Of a stretch of DNA of 64,000 nt, positions 43,854 to 57,000 are shown piece by piece. The notes below the pieces were generated by a model. That model was not told the DNA's origin. It did no database searches and saw only the letters and a list, made by a program, of their open reading frames with translations. Each line of letters begins with the position of its first letter. Positions within the stretch are counted from its first letter, which is position 1. Source of the stretch: Scilla litardierei (lineage: Eukaryota > Streptophyta > Magnoliopsida > Asparagales > Asparagaceae); assembly GCA_030789695.1 (NCBI GenBank), contig CM061142.1, forward strand, positions 572,685,281 through 572,749,280, given 5' to 3'. Made by a program: the position numbers and the translations under genes.

Positions 43854-46800
43854 TGTCACGCCCCGCTTCCCAAAAGATTTGGGGAGCGAGACATGGCCAG
43901 CCCGCATGGACTCGAGTCGTTGAGGCTCGGGGTCCAATAAGCGCCTAGGCAAGTTATGATGCGGAGGAGAAGGTCCGACCAAATGGTTTAGCATGAAACA
44001 ATAGTCAAACAGTAAAATAAGATACTATTCAAAGCGGAAGGTAACCAATAAAGAGTTTAACATAGAAACTAAACTGCACGTACCAGGGGCAACTAAAGAG
44101 TGAAGAGTCTGCTGGGATCCTCAGGTGATGCCAGCCCAGTCAAGTCTGTGACATGTGCAAAACACATGTCAGCAACGAACTAATGAGACCATAATTAAAA
44201 CAGTTATACAATTCTAGCAGTTCCATATGGAATTTAAATGACAACCTACACAGGAGTTCTAGAAAACAGGAAATAAGTAAGGGTTGTTCTATCGATCTGC
44301 TAGGGGTGTCCATCTAGTCAGATCGTCTAAGAGTTGTTCATGTAGTTCTATCAATCTGCCAGGGGTGTCCATCTGGTCAGATTGTCCAAGACTAGAAAAA
44401 GGTCAAACGACCGGAATGCATCCCTGCGAAACAGGCATGAGTGCACCAACTGCGATACAAAGATAAATCCTAAGGACTCAAGCTGCGTAGGCGGAGGGGA
44501 GCTACCCCCCAGGCCCAGCTAGACTCTTTTGTCCTACCCCACCCGCGAGTCGTTTGTGTTATGGACACGAGCCAACAAACGCTCCATCTAGACACGGGAC
44601 AAGACAAGGATCACGAATGATACGGCGTATCATACCGGAGCGCACCAGTCACGGGTGAGCCAAAGCTGGGGAGCACCAGTTCTCAATGGTCACCCCCGTC
44701 GTCGATCCGAAACAAATCATTAATCATGAATGATACTACGTATCATACCGGAGTGCACCAGTCACGGGTGAGCCAAAGCTGGGGAGCACCAGTTCTCAAT
44801 GGTCACCCCCGTCATCGATTAACTATCCGTAAGCGAGCCGTCTCTGGGCTAGCCAGCAGACGCTCCACAAGAGTAGTGCCAACCTCCGTATAGGAGAGGC
44901 CCACGCCTGTGATCTTCTACAAAGATCCACATAACTACAATGTCTGGCTTATTAATTAGCATGTGAGGTTCAAGTTGCATTTTAAAAGTGGGTTCGAGCA
45001 GAAAGTAACATGTGATCATTTTCAAGTATTTTGCAGAAATAAATCTAGCAGTTCTAACATCAATACTAGAAAAGCATAAAAGCAGTAACTAAAGTCTCAT
45101 TCCTTGCCTGAAAGATTCCGGCAAGCATGTAGTCCAGCAGAGTCTGGGTCAACCAACGGATCTACGGAACCTCAACACGACACGAGAGTTACACTGACGT
45201 CGGGTAGCGACGCCAGGGGTTGGAATCCGGTTCCGTGAACGATACGGAACGACGGTTTCTCTGTCAATAAAATACGTGCACGAATAAGTTTGTGACGACG
45301 GACTAAAATTATTAGACATCCTTAAAACATCTAATGATCCGATTCATAACAAGTTCTCTGACCTACGATGGGTTTCTCATTAGCTAGAATTTTGTGTTTT
45401 ATCTACTCTTCAAATCAATTTAACATCAATAATATCACTATCATATAACAACATTATCATTAAGTCACAAGTCTACTTGTTGACATGTAGTGGTCCGTAA
45501 CCTAAGATTATTATTACTGACTTGATTAACTAGTTTAACCTGTTGCTCATGCATTATCATAGCTGTATTAATACAACAACCTAATACCAACAATAGCTAA
45601 TAGTTGAAAACATGACATTAAGCCTACCAATTATCAACTAACAAAAATCCTATTAGCCACTTGCAGTCCTTCATCATATAATCTATATTACTAACAAATT
45701 AACTAGGTTCACCTACAGAATCACCATCTATAGCATATAGATCTCAAAGACACTAGATAAGCATAACTAACCGTAGCGAGGAGGATCCCTACGAAGCTTC
45801 CGAGGATTCGCTACGCCACGTCAGCGACGGACACAGGGATTAGAGACGTAACAGCGACGCGAGGGGGCCGTGCATCGCTGCGACACGAAGGGATCGTTGG
45901 AGGCGCCGGAGAGGCGGCTGTGGGCGTCGGCAGCGGCGGCTGCGGCCGATGCCGCTGCGGCTGAGAGCTGCTGCTCGCAGCAGCGGATTCTACTGCTCGA
46001 GGGACCCCCTTCCGGTGGTTCTGCGGGCTGCCACGGCGGAGCTCCGGCAACCAGGGCGAGCCACAGCGGGTCGGAGGCGCGAGGGTGTCGGGGCGACGGT
46101 GGGAGGCCGCCGACGGCGAGGAGGGGTCGCCGTGCGTGGGTAGGGCCTGCTGCGTGCTGCGAGCTGCTGGTGCACGAGCAGTCATCTCCGGCGGTTCTGC
46201 GGCTGCCACGGTGGGGTTCCGGCGAGGGCACGGTGGAAAGTGGGGAGGGGAAGGTCGGGGGATATGAATGGGGGTTGCCGGCGGCGATCTTGCTCAGAGA
46301 ACGAAGGTGGTCGGGGTGTTTGCGTGGGTAATGGAGGTGACGGCGGCGATCTCTTGTGTTTGCTGCGAGAAAAATGTTGAGGCGGCTGCGCGTGGGTTTC
46401 ACGGGGAGAAAACTAACCTAGGGTTCTTATTCTTGCCTATATGAATAAGGCTGCTCACGTGGGCTTTAGTATTATTTTAGAGTTGGGCTTATTAGCAATA
46501 AGGATTTAGATTATAGGAATTTTGTTATCAATGTTATTATTGTAAACGTTTTAAAAATAACAGATCACACTCCTCTCTCTCACGTGGATTGTGCGGCCAA
46601 GAAGGGGAGGGGCTAGGTCAACAATAGAGAAGGGAAAAAATATTATTAAATAATTATTTGGGTTGCAAGCTCTGTGAAACCTAGGCTTAACATATATATA
46701 GGAACTGGGGATAAAGTGAAATGGGTCAAACGGAGCCTGAAAATTGTGAAATAAATACTGGGATGACCGTGTCGACGAGAGAAAGAAGGCAGAGAAGACG

Positions 46801-47298
46801 GATCACAATTTCGACGTCGAGAAACGAAATTAAAAATAAAAGGTCTAGCGACAAAAGTGAAAATCGTGACGTCTCTTCAAACAAGGTCAAATCGTGGAAG
46901 AACGACCCGCGAAACGACGTTCCGAACTAACACCACAATTTAACTACTCTCAGAGAGGGTCACAACGGCATATCACACTATAGGGTTTAGTTACGGACAA
47001 AGTCTAGAATAAATATGTGCACAAACAAGGCTATGTGCACGTAACGCGTATAAAGGGTACGGAGTCCAAATACGATCGTAATTCAACGTTGGGCACACGT
47101 CGGGGTTGGCTTGGGTTGACACGTGTTCCCAAGTCGGACACGAGTCACGGAGGCTATCTATATGTTCAAGCAAGGTTCTAGGGTCCTACTGCGTGCACAG
47201 ACGACATCTGCTATGCACACAGACCAAATCACTTTACGCACAGTCCTAATTGCTGTGCACACACAAAATTCAAATCGGCCCGAAAACAGGTCGTTACA
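43854..47298 (-). repeat. Inner LARD right LTR (5' LTR)
   Basis: Same length as the left LTR and about 99% identical by eye, including the tandem repeats (about 44287-44825) and the GC-rich block (45820-46390). Most differences in the GC-rich block are transitions at CG sites, as expected of methylated DNA. Confidence 0.93.
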
Positions 47299-47303
47299 TG
47301 TAT

Positions 47304-49438
47304 CGAGCGTTGGTTTTTCACCAACAACACTTAGCTCGCTTCTGGATCACGAGCCAGGAAGTGTTTTTCACTTGGCATAGGGGTGCACCTAGCCTCAATC
47401 AATATGTATGAGTCAAGATCCTACTCGCCGCAGCTTACATTTTTAAAGTAGCGTGTGCTACACAATCATGATAGAACAAGTTGATGCATGAGATGGCATG
47501 GCAAGATGCATGAACATGGCAATAAGCAATTAAAAGTGCGTACAGTTAATTGAAATTAAACGTGACATGCGGCATGAAATGATAGCATAGTAAAGGTGTT
47601 GGATCTAGCTTCGTTGTCAAGCTAGATCTAGTAAGGGCGTTTCAGCGAATAAAATTTCATTGCCTAGTCTCTTTTACGCTAGTACACAAATTGGCCTAAA
47701 ATGTGGCCTAAACAAACATTGGCAAGTATCACTTGCCTGAAAGAGACGTGCTGCAAGTCACACGATCAAAGAGTCCAGATATTCCCTATGTGTTCAAACC
47801 ATCGCCCAACCTACAGTCCCATGTTATTATCTTCGATTAGTGAGTTAATCCAAACAATGAAATCACAGTTTTTATCTTGTTAACATGTGGGTGTGGGTTC
47901 CTACGGTTCAGGTATACATTAACACGACGCGAGAGCTACACTAACGTCGGGTAGCGACGTCAGTGGTTGAATTAACAGAAGCGATCAACGATCCACTGCA
48001 CGGCAGCGATTAGCAACAACGGCAGACGACAGCGACAACGAACGACGATCAGCCGGGTAGCGGCACGATCACCGAACAGCGACGCGGAGGGAGAGGACAG
48101 TTTTGTAGCAGTAGTGGAGGAGATGGCCATCAATGGCAAGAGATGGGGTCGCGTGGAGGGTGAACGACAGATTTTGCAGGCTAGGGGCTGTTTTGGCAGA
48201 TGCGGTAACGGGGAGAAGCGGCAACAGGAAGATCGCAGGTAGGAGGGGCTGCCATGTGACGTGCGGGGAGGCCGAGGGGAAGTGCGTCAGGGTTTATGGT
48301 CTGTTGCGCGTTGGGCCGTAGAGGAGGGCTACCGGAGCAAGTCGCCGGCAGTGAGCAAGGGTGGCGGCTACTAGAGATGAGGGGGCCGTGAGCTATTAGG
48401 GCTGTTCTAGGGGTTTATCCGGTGGATCTGGAGGAGGGCCGACGGTCTGAGGCAAGGGTGGTCGCCGAAAAAGAGGGAGGGGCCGTGGGTGGCTGGCCGG
48501 AGCTAGAGGGGAAGAGTGCGGCAGCTTTGTTTTTAGAGGAGGCGGGTGGCTTCTTAGGGGCGCCGGCAAGTGGGTGGTTGCGTGGGTGCTTTGAGGTGGA
48601 GGAGAGAGGGCATGGCCAGACAAGGGGAGGCCGGCGGCAACCTTAGGGTGGCCGGAGTGAGGTTGCAATGGGGAGAGATGATGAGATTCGGTAGTTTCTT
48701 TTGTCTCCGGGCGTTTTATGTGTTGTTGGCAGCAGCTAGGGTGGTGGTCGGAATTTGCACCGGTAAGGGAAGCTCTGGCGGCTGAGGCAAGGGCCGGCGA
48801 AGGGAGGGCAAAGCAAGTGGCGGCTGGGTTTTCCACAAACCCTAGGCTTGTATGCGTGAGTGTGTTTTGATGAAAGGGTTTTGCTATATGGGTGTTGAAA
48901 AGGGGGTATAATTAGATGATTGGAGAGAGGGTGTGTGAGAGGGAGGGGGTAGACTTAGGGTGATATATGGTGGTGAATAGTTAGGAAACATTTCATGACA
49001 CGTATGAAATCCCAAGTGATTTGATCAAGGTTTGAAATTAGGGATTAGCTAGGCTAATTACAAGTTGGAGTGATTAGTGCGAAAGGCCAACCAAACGATG
49101 TCCAAAAAATATAATAATAATATCGGGACAACCGTGTCGACGAGAGGATCGAGACTAAGATGATCGGTCACCGGCTAGGTCAACGAAAAACGGAACTAAA
49201 AATAAAGAGGTCAAACGACGAAGGTGGAAGCTATGACACCTCTTCAAACAAAGTTATTTTGTGGGAGAACGACCCATGAAATGACGTCCAAAAATAATTC
49301 CACAAATAAGTACTCTTCTAGAGGGTCACAACGATATATCGCATCATACGGTTCGGATACAAGAAGAGATCAAAATAAATACGCGTACGAACAAAAGTAC
49401 GTGCATGAAAAACGTACGATCGAAAAGCGACCGTGACA
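47304..49438 (-). repeat. Outer LARD left LTR, part 2
   Basis: Resumes the outer LTR after the inner insertion and aligns with 53493-55631. It contains a purine-rich/GC-rich block (about 48030-48840) and ends CCGTGACA at 49438. The block at 47608-47695 (CTAGCTTCGTTGTCAAGCTAG) is also found, inverted, in the Tekay LTRs (about 18040-18070), linking the two families. Confidence 0.87.
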
Positions 49439-51427
49439 TCCTACCCACCTTAGAAATAAAGTCTGTCCTCGAACTTTCTAACTATAAACATATCTAGCCA
49501 CTCTCGTAATTACCCCAATCATATCACACTATATTTCAAACCATGTATAGTCACTACAAGTGCTTATATATGCACTAGGTAGTCAAACACTAATACCATA
49601 AACATGTATATATATACACACTCTATACTTATACCTATCATAGACAGTCAAATTCATACACGTACTTCAATCATTCATATAGTCACGTACATCCTTATAT
49701 AACTATCACTCACTTGTCACAACCATAAACTTACATAAAAATAGTTCAATACAATCGTAGTACTTCATGTATAGATAACTACCTATGTACAAACAAACAT
49801 GGATATACTACTCCATATATCTCCTAGTGTACGTCCAACACTAAACATATCAACACAAGTAATAACACCATACAATATTAAATCATGTTTGCTAAATCTA
49901 ATATGCATTCATCCCTACTATAAATTCACAAATATTTAGTTATTCGAATGTACGCAGATACTTTACCATATATACACATCACATACAATCATATAACTAT
50001 ATTTAAGACACATTGCACATACCATAGTCACAACACCTATAGCTAAGCACATACTTACCCGTGCACGGTGCACGCCCACACACGCTAATTTACCATTCAT
50101 ACACGCCACTCATACCACTATATAATTAGCACATCTTCACCTAATTTAGCTAGCATACATACATTCAAACATGTAAAATCTTAGTAAATAACTATACTAC
50201 AAGAACAACACCTATAACTATATAATGGTATAGCCACCCACAATCATGTTCGTAACACAACCCGACACAACCAATCCTATCACTATACATACATCATCCA
50301 TTGATATATTCATAGTACTATACGCAAACCACAGACATATGTAACAATATACTTAGAGTATACCCACTCAAGCTTGAGTGAGACTCAAAACCCATATCAG
50401 AATACTATATATACATAACACGATATTTATTCCTTTACCAACACCACTCCAATATATATATATCTACCAACGTAACCACATGCATACCATAATATCAATC
50501 ACACTTTATATTTAGTCAAGTAACACCCTCATAACGTAATCACTTTACATACTTTAATAATATTACAAACATCAGTAAACGTTCATAATCACATACACCG
50601 TCCCATATATGCATGCATCGTATTGCCACATACCTATAATATATATTCACACCAGTTAAAACATACAATAATCGTGTATACCTCATGGTATACACGCACA
50701 CGCACAACATCCCGTAAAGGCAAGCAATACCAAACAAAATTATAACCCTATTACCGTACGTATATCACACATATTCATATAGTAAGCACATATCTACTCA
50801 AGGCTAAGCACGCACATATCTACGTACGAGCACACGCTCACATGTACTAACATATAGATCATATAATAGGCCTACACACTTAACTATAAGCATACCTATT
50901 ATCATTACACTTAACATGCACCTGACTTACTAGTATATTATTTCAAGCATTTACAAGTATCTTCAAACCCCATACTCCACTAGTAGATATATTCCAATAC
51001 TAATCCTAATATACACAGACATCCCTAAAGTGGTATAGCTATCCACACATATGTAAATACAATCATTCATACAACTTCATATATATATCATGAATAACAC
51101 TGAGTAGGCATATGTAACACAAGAGGCAATCATTAATATCCTAAGGGTAGCACACTCATACAGGTCTACACACTCTACCTATATACATGTACCACGACGA
51201 CATCACAAAAACCAATGGGCCCACTACTAAACTAGAGTTGACACAGGCATCAACAAGCACTAATGTCTAAACGATAGAAAGGAAACCGAAACCAAAAGCG
51301 TAACGAAACAAGATCGGAAAGAACGAGTTCAGATAAGGCAATGATAAGGAAATAGCTGGTTGGGTGGGACAAAAATATTGCCTTAAATAATTAAATGGAC
51401 GAAAGAGGGACATGTGTAAAATATGAT

Positions 51428-51508
<81 letters not shown>

Positions 51509-52700
51509 TTATAAAAATATGTAGAAATAGCGAGCAGATGGTAAAATTTTAAAACTCGGAAAAAGTGTTAGACGAAGAAATAAAGAGTATGGTGAGGTAG
51601 TGATTGTTTTGCAAATGAAAATAGATTTATACAAAGATTTTTGAAGTATGAGCACAATGAATATAAAACTGATACACAAAAAAAATTGAAGTCCTATTTA
51701 GCTTAGGAAAATATTCTAAAAGTATGTACGATAAGTGGAAAAAAAGTAATAAACTTAGTAGTATAGAAAACAAGGAATGATATATTGAATTACCAAAATG
51801 GTAATAAAGTTTTAAAACTGAAATACGAAAGATATAGGTTAGAAAATGGTCACGAGATAGTAAGTAAAGATTACGACCAAGAAGGTTTCAAAATCCAAGA
51901 AGGAATTTTAACCCAACCAAAAAGCAAGAAATTTAAATATATAATAAGGGGTTTTCAAAGAAGTTAAACTGAGAGAAGAATTTAATAAGGGATGTCGAAA
52001 ATACTTTTAGAAGAATCAGGATTTGCGATGGAGAAGATTCGAAAAAATTACGATAATCGTCATGAAGCGATAACGTGAAACGAGGGCAAGGAGTAAGATC
52101 GCATGGTCGATACATAAATACGTCTGGGATATGTTTCATGAAAGCTACGATGGAATTCTACGGTTGATAACACAGAAGTGCAATGATTAGGAAGCTGCTA
52201 GGAATCAGGGGTTCTAATTACCGGGCCGACTAAGGATTAGGAGGAACTTAGCACTAAGACTTTCTAATGAACTATACTGTACTAGAAATCTCAGGGAAGG
52301 GTCCTTAGGAAATCATGATTACGTTTTGCTGGGCCCAAAATTTTATGAACCCAGGCGAATGACTAAAGAAACTCTAGAAATCTAATATGGTCCGAGCTAG
52401 GTAAGAAACCCCTAAGGAAGTTCCTAAGATGATTATACCAATTCTTAGTAAAAGGTCTAACTAACAACCATGGATGCCTAACTAGCAAGCACGGACGTCT
52501 AACTAAATCTTCCTATAGTCCAGGTCTAATGGATTACACCAATTATACGACTTCCAGCCATCTAAGATAAGGAAACGTTTTAGATTAGACTCAATTCATG
52601 ACTTGAATGTTCCGAATATTTAAATGGATGTTGTTATCATTATTGTTTTTCCGATATTTCGCAGATGCAAAGTGGACCTGCATAGGCCACCACTAAAACC
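49439..52700 (-). other. Outer LARD interior, non-coding
   Basis: Homologous to the inner LARD interior over at least its first 1.6 kb (same polypurine edge, same ACTACAAGTGCTTA and TATGCACTAGGTAGTCAA blocks, same palindrome at 50365-50380). Beyond about 51200 it carries a (TA)n microsatellite and purine-rich DNA not seen in the inner copy. It ends with the PBS-like stretch (52671-52700). No gene found. Confidence 0.8.
51431..51507. repeat. (AT)38 microsatellite
   Basis: 77 bases of uninterrupted AT dinucleotide inside the outer LARD interior. Confidence 0.97.
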
Positions 52701-55631
52701 TGTCACGCCCCGCTTCACAAGTATGGAAGGCGAGACGTGAAGAGGTCCGCTCAAACTTCGATCTGTGAAGCTACAGTCTGATAAGCATCTGATAATTCAA
52801 TCCATTATCAGGTTCTTTGCATTACGACGAAGCAACAATAATAATAATGAGGGATAAATAAATAAAATTATCCAACATTCAACATCCACAGATTTTATTC
52901 CAAACATTACAAAGTTATAGTCATAAAAAGAGTACAGAGCCTGAAAGCAAAAAAGGCCTGAGTATGGCCGACACTACAACAAGAAATGGTGATGCACACC
53001 GAATAACCTAACAGCAGCTACTAAAAGTAAGCAACGACTAAGAGGAAACCTCCTGCTGAAACTAAGGGTAGAACTCCGGTGACCTCGAATTAGACGTAAA
53101 CAGCTAGTCATCCTCAGTAACTAACTCAGGCTCAAACCTGACATGTCACACCCAAAGAGAAAAGGGCACATGTCAGCAAAAATCTCCAAAGAGGGAAAAG
53201 GAGACTTTTGTGCAAGGAAACGTAAAGCATAGCAGTTATAAGATAAATGCAGCTTAGCAGTTCTAAAATAATGATGACATGGCATGTTATTAAATGAATG
53301 TAGCAGTTTAAGATGAACAAGAAGTTAACATTTGCACGACACGTCGTAGCAAAAGCTAATAAACAAGATATCACGATTTCACGATGAAAACATGCATTCA
53401 CATTGTGCACATGGTTTTCGTCTTTTGGCTGAAGTGGCTGTACGGGCTCACTTCTACGCTCAAGCGACCATTTAACCCTACCCCTCCACGTGTATCGAGC
53501 GTTGGTTTTTCACCAACAACACTGAGCTCGCTTCAAGATCACGAGCCAGGATGTGTTTTTCACTTGGCATAGGGGTGCACCTAGCCTCAATCAATATGTA
53601 TGAGTCAAGATCCTACTCGCCGCAGCTTACATTTTTAAAGTAGCGTGTGCTACACAATCATGATAGAACAAGTTGATGCATGAGATGGCATGGCAAGATG
53701 CATGAACATGGCAATAAGCAATTAAAAGTGCGTACAGTTAATTGAAATTAAACGTGACATGCGGCATGAAATGATAGCATAGTAAAGGTGTCGGATCTAG
53801 CTTCGTTGTCAAGCTAGATCTAGTAAGGGCGTCTAGGCGAATATCATTTCATCGCCTAGTCTCTTTTACGCTAGTACACAAATTGGCCTAAAACGTGGCC
53901 TAAACAAACACTGGCAAGTATCACTTGCCTGAAAGAGACGTGCTGCAAGTCACACGATCAAAGAGTCCAGATATTCCCTATGTGTTCAAACCATCGCCCA
54001 ACCTACAGTCCCATGTTATTATCTTCGATTAGTGAGTTAATTCAAACAATGAAATCACAGTTTTTATCTTGTTAACATGCGGGTGTGGGTTCCTACAGTT
54101 CAGGTATACCTTAACACGATGCGAGAGCTACACTAACATCAGGTAGCAATGTCAGGGGTTGAATTAACAGAAGCGAACAATGATCCACTGCACGGCAACG
54201 ATCAGCGACAACGACGGACGACAGCGAAAACGAACGACGATCAGCCAGGTAGCGGCACGATCACCAAACAGCGACGCTGAGGGGGAAGACAGTTTTGCAG
54301 CAGTAGTGGAGGAGATGGACATCAACGGTAAGAGATGGGGTCACGTGGAGGGTGAACAGCAGATTTTGCGGGCTAGGGGCTGTTTTGGCAGATGCGGTAA
54401 CGGGGAGATGCGGCAACGGGGAGATTGCAGGTAGGATGGGCTGCCATGTGACACGCGGGGAGGCCGAGGGGAAGTGCGTCAGGGTTTATGGTATGTTGCA
54501 CGTTGGGCCGTGAAGGAGGGCTACCGGAGAAAGTCGCCGGCGGTGAGCAAGGGTGGCAGCTGCTAGAGATGAGGGGGCCGTGAGCTATTAGGGTTGTTCT
54601 AGGGGTTTATCCGACGGGTTTGGAGGAGGGCCGGCGGCCTGAGGCAAGGGTGGTCATCAGAAAAGAGGGAGGGACCGTGGGTGGATGGCCGGAGCTAGAG
54701 GGGGAGAGTGCGACAGCTTTGTTTTTAGAGGAGGAGGGTGGATTCTTAGGGGCACCGACAAGTGGGTGGTTGTGTGGGTGCTTTGAGGTGGAGGAGAGAG
54801 GGCATGGCCAGACAAGGGGAGGCCAACGGCAACCTTAGGGTGGCCAGAGTGAGGTTGCAATGGGGAGAGATGATGAGATTCGGCAGTTTCTTTTGTCTCC
54901 GGGCGTTTTATGTGGTGTTGGCGGCAGCTAGGGTGGTGGCCGGAATTTGCGCTGGCTAGGGAAGCTCCGGTGGCTGAGGCAAGGGCCGGCGAAGGGAGGG
55001 CAAGGCAAGTGGCGACTGGGTTTTCCACAAACCCTAGGCTTGTGTGCATGAGTATGTTTTGATGAAAGGGTTTTGCTATATGGGTGTTGAAAAGGGGGTA
55101 TAATTAGATGATTGGAGAGAGGGTGTGTGAGAGGGAGGGGGTAGACTTAGGGTGATATAGGGTAGTGAATAGTTAGGAAACATTTCATGACACGTATGAA
55201 ATCCCAAGTGATTTGATTAAGGTTTGAAATTGGGGATTAGCTAGGCTAATTACAAGTTGGAAGTGATTAGTGCGAAAGGCCAACCAAACAGTGTCCGAAA
55301 AATATAATAAAAATATCGGGACGATCGTGTCGACGAGAGAATCGAGACTAAGATGATCGGTCACCGGCTAGGTCAACGGAAAATGGAACTAAAAATAAAG
55401 AGGTCAAATGACGAAGGTGGAAGCTACGACACCTCTTCAAACAAAGTTATTTTGTGGTAGAACAACCTGTGAAATGACGTCCAAAAATAATTCCAAAAAT
55501 AAGTACTCTTCCAGAGGGTCACAAAGACATATCACATCGTACAGTTTGGATACAAAAAGAGATCAAAATAAATACGCGTACGAATAAAAGTACGTGCATG
55601 AAAAACGTACGATCGAAAAGCTACCGTGACA
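52701..55631 (-). repeat. Outer LARD right LTR (5' LTR)
   Basis: Uninterrupted reference copy of this LTR, from TGTCACGCCCCGCTTCACAA to ACCGTGACA. It shows the GC-rich block at about 54150-55030 and is followed by TTGCC, the probable target duplication. Confidence 0.9.
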
Positions 55632-55636
55632 TTGCC

Positions 55637-55959
55637 ACTCAGACCGAGTGGTTTGGAAATGCTGATAGTGCGGGAAGCTCATCTCTTTGCTCCTCTTCTT
55701 CTCCTTCCTTCCTCTTCTTCTCCTCAAATCTTCTTCTCCTCCAAGTCAAGTACCTAGCATGCCATACCATCGAGGCTCCGGCTATCTCGGATGTGCCCAT
55801 AGCTTCGTTTTGCTCCAAATCGGCTCGAAACTCCTGAAAATGAAATAAGAGCTCTGAAAATCATATAATCCAATAAACGATTGATAGAGCAATAAAAACA
55901 AGTTTCGAGCAATCAAACTGATATGAAATGATGCGATAAAAGTATAGAAAATATGGACA
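55637..55959 (-). repeat. Element B LTR, piece 4 (U3 start)
   Basis: Begins with the last array word (GACCGAGTGG, 55640-55653 region) and a pyrimidine-rich run. The minus strand starts TGTCCATATTTTC at 55959, a typical Athila LTR start. CAGGAGTTTCGAGC on the minus strand (about 55839-55826) parallels GCAGGAGTTCGAC in element A's LTR (about 28553-28541). The four pieces add up to about 1.55 kb, the same as the LTR of A. Confidence 0.55.
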
Positions 55960-56339
55960 CATTAGCTACCACCTTTGAGACACATACCACCGATGCTCAC
56001 ATCCATCACCACACTTCAGACGATAAAATGGATGATGAGCCACACGTAGGACGATGGGTGAAAACAATCCTTCTCCAGGAGGTTGTCCACGAAGAGGAAC
56101 CACGTGAGGGCACCAAGAAGATTTCAAATCCCAAAAAGCCCAAACCACTCCTTCCACTTGATCGCATCCCCCATTTCATGCCATGTAAGAGCACCGACGA
56201 GGTCGCAGATCATGCACTAATCAATAAGGAGGATGAACGTGAGGCCACGAACACCATGACTCATTTCAACGAGCCTGACGCATTCCACCACCACCTCTGG
56301 ATGCCTTCCCCTTCTACCAGTGGCATCGCATCCACCTGA
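55960..56339 (+). pseudogene. Open frame of unknown function at the start of remnant C
   Basis: A 128-codon frame (ATG at 55953, overlapping the B LTR edge by seven bases) with a His/Asp-rich N-terminus, then VGRWVKTILLQEVVHEEE and a Lys/Pro patch. I do not recognise it. Its direction agrees with remnant C. It may be the tail of a gag-like or accessory ORF cut off where C meets B. Confidence 0.3.
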
Positions 56340-57000
56340 GCTCAACGCTCCCACTCTAGGAGACCTTCTAAACTCCATTTCTGAATCGCATGTTTTATTT
56401 CACAATTATTCAGATTCAGATGTTTCTGACATGACGTACTTTCCACGGGACACAGCTTCATATTTCATGGAGGTATGCTGATTCATGTCAGCACCTGTAA
56501 AGCCTATTAAAAGGATTGACCGGGAGCTGATTATGTCTTCTTCAGGGAGTAGCATGATATTCTCAAGGAGTGTTCGTCACCCTTTTTCATATTTTACATA
56601 CCATTTTGACGATTCTTTTTGGGATACTTTCACCTCGGAGAAAATTTTTCCATTTGGACTGATGCTCCTCGTCTCTTGTAGGACTACTGTGTTTATCCTC
56701 AAGAGATGCTTGGAGGGGCATTGCTGGGACCCGATGGACTTCGTGGGAGGCAGCTGGCTGAACCATGAAAAGAGCAGGAAGAATAGATGCCTGCTCCATT
56801 GGAGAGCCGTGATCCACCTTTTGATCAGGTGAATCCTACTCCAGTAGTGTAGATATTTCTTTTTATTTGATTTATAAGATAGTATGAATAAACTTGTCTC
56901 CACTCAATAGCGAGGGGAGCATATTAGGATTTCATGTTTTTCTTTTTAGAATAAATACTCACGTCTCATGCGACGCACTCATATATCCAACAACCCGAAA
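56340..57000 (+). pseudogene. Decayed ORF remnant in element C
   Basis: A degraded coding trace is suggested between about 56634 and 56852. One plus-strand frame reads FSIWTDAPRLL, DYCVYPQEMLGGALLGPDG, RGRQLAEP, and PAPLESRDPPFDQVNPTPVV, interrupted by TAG, TGA and TAG. Each stop could come from a C-to-T change. I do not recognise the protein; its position suggests the accessory ORF of an Athila-type element. Confidence 0.3.

Larger units (their letters stand above)
37454..47298 (-). mobile_element. Inner LARD-like element (non-coding, young)
   Basis: Both LTRs are exactly 3445 bp (37454-40898, 43854-47298), start TGTCACGCCCC and end GTTACA, with TGTAT duplicated on both sides (37449-37453, 47299-47303). 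By eye they differ at about 35 sites (about 1.0%), so this is the youngest insertion in the window. The 2955 bp interior has no coding sequence. The LTR ends and interior are homologous to the outer LARD and the LTR ends to the Tekay element, which could supply enzymes in trans. Confidence 0.92.
36661..55631 (-). mobile_element. Outer LARD-like element (non-coding, Tekay-type LTRs)
   Basis: LTRs of about 2.93 kb begin TGTCACGCCCC and end CCGTGACA. The left LTR is split by the inner LARD, so the element spans 36661-37453, 47304-49438 (rest of the left LTR), 49439-52700 (internal) and 52701-55631 (right LTR). The joined left LTR is 2928 bp against 2931 bp on the right. The PPT-like and PBS-like edges match the Tekay element and show minus-strand orientation. 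The internal 3.26 kb has no gag or pol. Large LTRs with a long non-coding interior define LARDs. The LTR segments compared differ by about 4-5%. Confidence 0.85.

Noticed and set aside
48396..48836. 146-codon Pro/His-rich minus-strand frame in the outer LARD LTR
   Set aside because: The other LTR copy (54657-55049) keeps only part of the frame and composition alone explains it.
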